Source: Acheta domesticus
Lineage: Eukaryota > Arthropoda > Insecta > Orthoptera > Gryllidae
Direction of reading: 5' to 3'
Length of the DNA: 64,000 nucleotides
NCBI GenBank assembly: GCA_031308135.1
Contig: JAHLJT010008756.1
Location: 61,746,817 to 61,810,816, forward strand
Shown: piece after piece, positions 58,831 through 64,000 of the stretch
How positions within the stretch are numbered: the first letter of the stretch is position 1
How the letters are laid out: every line of letters begins with the position of its first letter
The notes under the pieces: generated by a model
Databases searched by the model: none
The model's input: only the letters and a program-made list of their open reading frames with translations
What the model was told of the DNA's origin: nothing
Made by a program: the position numbers and the translations under genes

Positions 58831-61804
58831 GGGTTTGAAATTTTGGGTTTGGAAAGCTGTACGAACGAAGAACAAAATTGGTCAAATTGTGCCCAAAATG
58901 TCTGATTTTCACTGCAGAGCGCATGCTTTCACTGTAGAGCGTAAGTCATTTGTAAGAGTGTATTGTGTATTTGCGAGAAGTATTGTGGCATAAAAACGCA
59001 TTGGAAATTATGTCTGGCACCGCTTCAAGGCTGTTTTATGCAATTCGCGAAGGCCGAAGGCCAGAGCCTCGTCACTAACTCGGAAATGCGAAGCGAAGCG
59101 TCAACTGAATGAATTACGTCATACAGTGAATTTTTGTTAGATGGTATCGTGTAAACAAAAATTAAAACTGACACGACCTGTCGCACTGAAATAAGAAACT
59201 ACACACCTTATCAAGCTTTAGAAACTTCTCACGTACACACTGATACTCATCATATTTTAGTAAATACTTTTTACTAATTTGTGAACTCTTGATATCGCCG
59301 TGCAAAAGGCTTTGGCCAAAACACTGGGCAAAGAATCAGAAATTGGGCAAAAAATAACGTACTAACGTTATTTAAAAATAATATATACCATTACAATTGT
59401 CTACAACATTTACACGATATATAATGCCCTGTTTTTTCTTGACTGCCCGGAGTTCCAGAAAGTGGCCACCCTGTTGCCTTATTGTTCTACGCATTTTTTC
59501 ACAAAAATTGAAACTATCTTGCAGGGGAATCGAATCCATGACTTAAGCACTCACCGCGGGCGACACTCCGTCCCACTGGAGGAGTCGGCTGTGGGAGAGA
59601 AAAATCACACAGCGCCCACGTGTTCTGGTGACGCCTCTTCTGCCTCCGTGGGAGGACGTCAACAAGTCGCTCTCTACGGAGGGTCGTCCCGACGCTTCGC
59701 TTCATTGAAATTCCGCTCGCTCATCAGCCGCTAATGAAGAACTGGAACGAAGCGACTGCCAACGCAGGAGAAGCAAGGCGGATAGGTGTTGAATGCGCAA
59801 CTAACTCCCCCCCATGTTGTTACAATAAAAATGTTTGTCAATTCACAGTAAAGATCACTATCACATCCACAGAGTAACGAGTCCTTTGTCTATGTCACAG
59901 CCACTAGGGGGCAGATTTTGATGACATAAAACATTGCCAAAAATGATCAATACCATGCTCTTAAAATTTTTTAAAACAGCTCCACAAGCAAAGAAAAATG
60001 GCTGATGAATGAAACGAAAAATTCTGATTAGTTTAGATGAACAACACATGCTGTTGGAAATGTTACTGATGTAATCGACGCCTCTTCCTTTCGTTCAAGT
60101 GCAGTCAGCTTGCAAATGATGGGTTTTGGGCTGTTCTTTACCAGGAAATCTCAGTCTTTAATTCTCTGAAATCAGCCGAACCGTCAGTGCCGCTGATAGG
60201 TGTCACAGGAACCTTCTATTACATACAACGGCAGTATTTACAATTATTGAGCTAAGAAATCGAATAGGATACTTAGGAATTCAGTGAAGAACATTTGCTG
60301 TGTCTCATACATACTATTTACAGCATGTACGATTAAAATGACATTAAAATCTATGAAATCAGGCAAAAATACTGTAAATATGACGGGAAAAGGAAAAAAA
60401 AGATTTATTAAACGAAATAGACGAAAAATATATAAAAAACTACCTATACAAAATGGTCATTTGCTTTTGTCATAATATAAAATTACCCTCTGCACTACAA
60501 TGATTTGTTTTAAAGCGAAAAGAAAAAAATATGATATCGCCCTCTAATCGTCGGTAGACCTAATATTTTTTTCCAAAACATTTCTTCACATGCTTGTTTC
60601 CCAAAATCTGTTTACTCATACACTATCGTCTCAAAATAATTTTTCTCATTCATTGTTTTCCTCATTCGTTATTTTTTTCTACCCTTAGTTTCGGGCGCCA
60701 CTTTGTCAAAGGTGTAGGTCAACCAGCAGAACCCTGTATACGTAATCGATTCACTTTCCGAATCTTCCTCCGCAATCTCGCAGAGTATGATAACGCAATC
60801 AATAACCCTGTCGTCACTAATCCACAAACATTCGCTCATCTCTTTAAAATCAGCTTTCCTTTAATCCTAACGTTTAAGGGGTTTTGCAAAAACTATCACT
60901 TCGTATTGGCGAATGTATTACTCGCTCATTACAACTGAAAAGCCACATATGGCTGAGTATTTTCATCAAGAGTTTTAAATAAAGAAGAGCACTTCACTCT
61001 ATAGCTATGGTTTCCTGGTCTCTTCAATTCTTTTCCAAGATCAACATCCCTGCTCATTAATCATGTGTTTAAGACAAGCAAAAATTATTCCATTTTATGT
61101 GGGGTGAGAAGGTTTCTGAATAACACACGCGCATTTAGATCAACTATTTTCTTATAACACGATCTGCGCCGTAGTCCACACGACGTTTCCCACTGGGCGG
61201 TTGTTTGCTGCCATTACATCTTTATAAATATACACTGCCTCCACTTGCCACACAACTAGGCCCTGCTCTCGGATTACGCGATTAGCAACGCGACCATTAA
61301 GCTGTCACAACACCTGACAGACGCAACGCGCCGCTCACCTAATTAAACACATTCCCTTGAGCAGCCGTCTGCCCTGCCACCTCTGGGGAAAGTGAACCAG
61401 GTCGAGCACACACACAACGTACGGGCCTTTCCTTCCACGATACACACAAGTCCTTATTATTCAAAAATATTCGTTATTTGTAGTATGGCTATAAGAATAG
61501 AACTGATGAGAGGAAGACTGAGTATTTCGATTGCTTTGGTGCAAAAAACAAAAAACAAAACAAATATGTACTTTATAGAAATTCATTTGAGGCGTTGGTT
61601 TTACATCGTAGGTTTTTATTTGAGCATAAAGCCTTTTCAGCCCCTTTGCAGCAATCTTCAGTGCTACAAAGAAATAATAATAATATATATATAAATTATA
61701 AATAAAATAAACTTTCTTACAGAATATTAATGATTAATATGAATTAGATTTAAAGAAAAGTAGAAAAATATAAAACATGAAAATTGACACATAAATTTTC
61801 AATA
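58831..61804. other. Mostly unique sequence, no gene recognised
   Basis: 59515-59640 contains, on the minus strand, GGATTCGATTCC (B-box-like), but no convincing A box. The remainder has only short frames. Confidence 0.45.
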
Positions 61805-61968
61805 AATAACCAATGTACTATTCTGAAGCGAGGTAAAATAAATAAAATCTATTACAAAATACTGTTATGAAACAAATTAGAAGTGAAGAAACACAGAAAA
61901 ATTGTAATAAAATGTGAAAATGGAAACAATTTTGAATAACAAATGTACTATTCTGAAGTGAGGTAAAA
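61805..61968 (+). repeat. Pair of 34-bp direct repeats, 130 bp apart
   Basis: AATAACCAATGTACTATTCT ... (61805-61838) and AATAACAAATGTACTATTCT ... (61935-61968) differ at two positions. Confidence 0.85.
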
Positions 61969-62077
61969 ATAGAAAATATTCTAAACAAATTAATAAATAA
62001 GTATAAATAAATAAATTTAGATGAGTAAAATGTCGTACCAATTCCGAGGCGGCTGTAGGCCTCCGTCCAGACAAGAC

Positions 62078-62196
62078 AGCGAAGGCATTGCACGCTATTA
62101 CGCTCCGTTACGACATACAAGTACCTCAAGACATGAAGTCATTGCTATTAATCATTTCCATCTTCGTCAAACTAGCACTACTTTATTCACATCGGT
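62078..62196 (+). repeat. Dispersed repeat, copy 2 of 2
   Basis: Same family and orientation as 58695-58830; the outer flanks of the two copies do not align. Confidence 0.9.
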
Positions 62197-63925
62197 GAGT
62201 TCGTTTCGTGATTGTATTTCACACTAATAAATTTGGACATCATCTCCCAGTTGCTGACACTATGTCGAGAATGCACCAACAATCAAGTGATGAATTCAAG
62301 AGGAGAGGAAAATATTCATCACAATCCCCTTTCTTTCAGCTCATTTCCAAAACTCAGTCCCAAGTTTGTCCGAAGAGCCGTATATCAGAACTGAAGGTTC
62401 CACTCAAATGCGTCTCGTTGAAAAAATTGTAAAGGTGTAGTTACCACTAATAGACGCTGTATCGATTCGAAAATTTTAGATTTTTTATGTGCCCAAACAT
62501 GGACTTCACCAATCCATTACTTGAAATAAACGATTTAATACTTGTTTTTAATCCACTTCACCATTATGGAATCCGTGCCCATTCATTGTCAGCACTGTTC
62601 GCAAACATTGCTGAAAAGAGCAGCCATTAGAAAGCACCGATGTAGGGTCCTCGTGAGTTTAAGTGATATAGTACGAAACTATAAAGATTTTACGCTCCAG
62701 CGAACTTCATAGCTGCCTAGAACCGTAACTGGTTTCATCGAAGGGAAATCTAAACTTACTACTTTCCAACTTCAAGAGGAGTAAAGGCATTTCAGACAAG
62801 GAAGCATCGCGCTTCATTAACGATGCTCCGGCAGAACAGCTATTGGGAAGTGGCGTTATTGTGAGCATCTGTTGCGACCTACCCGAGTTACTACCTACTT
62901 ACAAACATTTTTGATGCCTGAAAAATCAATGTTCTCCGTCCCGGCAACTTATGAAATAAATTTAGCGACTATTGCTTTCGAACTAGAGACAAGACTGTCG
63001 GCTGGAACAAAACTTTTCGTAGCAGTCTTCAATATCAGCAACATCAGCAATATCAACAACAACAGTTCTACACAAGAAGCGTTGGCCTTTTCAACACATG
63101 GAGGAAAATAAGTAACAAAAGTTGAGATGATTGTTTAAGGTAGTGTGAGAAGTTGTTTTCGTTTCAATGAAAAGGTAGCTGAGAAACACTAGACTACGTT
63201 CCGTAACAAATCATGTGCCACTTTTTTATTACGTCAAATGTTTAATAAACTTCCAAGCTTTCAAATGATGAGATTTGAAATCTCATATAATTTGAAAACT
63301 CTTCACGAAATTAGACCTTTATATTATGAGCATTTATAGAACAAACTGAGACACACCAACTTATTATGATGAATTTCCATTAAAATTCCATTTTGTTTCT
63401 TTACATTAACAATAATCATGTTAAAGAAATTAAAACATCAAATGCACTAGCTTCAATTTAATCAATTTTCCAGAAAAGCTTCCAAATTATCACGAACAAG
63501 AGATCAATAACCACTCATTATTTCCATTCAGTCATTTTGTGAGTTACAGCATCCACTGGACAGAAAGTACAATTTGCGAATGACTGAATAAAAAAGAAGA
63601 GTACCCCAGCCCCGGAAGCTTATTGTGTTGAGGGAACATGAAGCTTTAAAAAGCGGGAAATCCCAATGGTGATCATTTGTTCCTCAAAATTGCAAGGTCA
63701 GGCTTCACAGGGGCTCATTCCTGGAAATGCTTCACACTGAAATCCCTTTGATGCTTTACTCCATTTTGATAATTGCTTTGGTGATTATGAACATTACTAA
63801 ATTGTTTCGTACTTGACTAAAGTCTATGTAAAACGCCTAATTTAACGCAAGAGGTTGAATTACAAAATTAGCTATCAATGTTCTGATCTTCCTAACAGAT
63901 TCCCCTTTAACCAACGGCGCATCTA
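62197..63925. other. AT-rich unique sequence
   Basis: No gene recognised. A short ATC/AAC-rich stretch lies at 63030-63065. Confidence 0.5.
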
Positions 63926-63931
63926 AAAAAA

Positions 63932-63979
63932 GGGAGGTTTAGCCCTCCCATTAATGCTCCGCTGCAGTGGAGCATTAAT
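63932..63979. repeat. Two adjacent small hairpins
   Basis: GGGAGGTTTAGCCCTCCC (63932-63949) is followed directly by ATTAATGCTCC / GGAGCATTAAT (63950-63960 and 63969-63979, 8-base loop). The function is unknown; they might be part of a repeat end cut by the window edge. Confidence 0.6.
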
Positions 63980-64000
63980 AAACGTTTAACAAACAAACCT

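Noticed and set aside
59515..59640. Possible minus-strand tRNA-like head
   Set aside because: Only a B-box-like match; no A box or cloverleaf.
1..64000. CRISPR arrays, bacterial operons, riboswitches
   Set aside because: The tandem arrays have contiguous units without unique spacers, and all other signals are eukaryotic.

Overview
This is a eukaryotic, almost certainly arthropod and most likely insect, genomic window that is intergenic or intronic and dominated by repeats. I find no complete, convincing host protein-coding gene. The evidence is an AT-rich background broken by short CpG-rich islands, a Tc1-type DD34E transposon with TA target duplications, tRNA-derived SINEs with A and B boxes, a decayed Mutator-like transposase, a fragment of a multicopy ORF family that I know only from arthropod genomes, and many micro- and minisatellites. 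The species cannot be named from the sequence.

Layout. 0-1.3 kb: decayed minus-strand multicopy ORF, then a candidate solo LTR. 1.3-10 kb: mostly AT-rich unique sequence with one tRNA-type SINE (6.5 kb) and a GC island (7.0-7.3 kb). 10.07-11.74 kb: a Tc1-like element with perfect outer inverted repeats, inner direct/inverted repeats and a broken transposase. 11.8-13.6 kb: a SINE fragment, a ~510 bp direct duplication and a 19-bp minisatellite. 14.4-33.3 kb: six more copies or fragments of one long SINE family (called family A here), a CpG island, a candidate 60-nt microexon on the minus strand (21.7 kb), a 217-bp-period degenerate tandem array (26 kb) and a 1.2 kb array of a 21-bp unit (30.2-31.4 kb). 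33.8-35.9 kb: a 2.1 kb array of a 16-bp unit. 38.7-43.2 kb: two fold-back elements, one carrying a clean 402-bp hAT-type insertion with an 8-bp duplication. 43.9-44.8 kb: two SINEs of a shorter family facing each other. 45.7-49.2 kb: a G-rich 20-bp minisatellite, CpG islands and the last family A SINE. 50.1-51.7 kb: a Mutator-like transposase pseudogene. 52-55.9 kb: old repeats, a minus-strand transposase-like remnant, a fold-back and an AT array beside a hairpin. 56.6-57.3 kb: a GC island with an 18-bp minisatellite. 58-64 kb: an ATCGAT-rich element, a dispersed repeat pair and otherwise unique AT-rich DNA.

The longest open frames (up to 843 codons) all lie in GC-rich tandem arrays and are open on both strands. 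They are explained by repeat units that contain no stop in any phase, not by genes. The most useful leads are the microexon, the nested fold-back/hAT locus, the architecture of SINE family A and its shared 3' tail, and the unusual density of unrelated GC-rich minisatellites.
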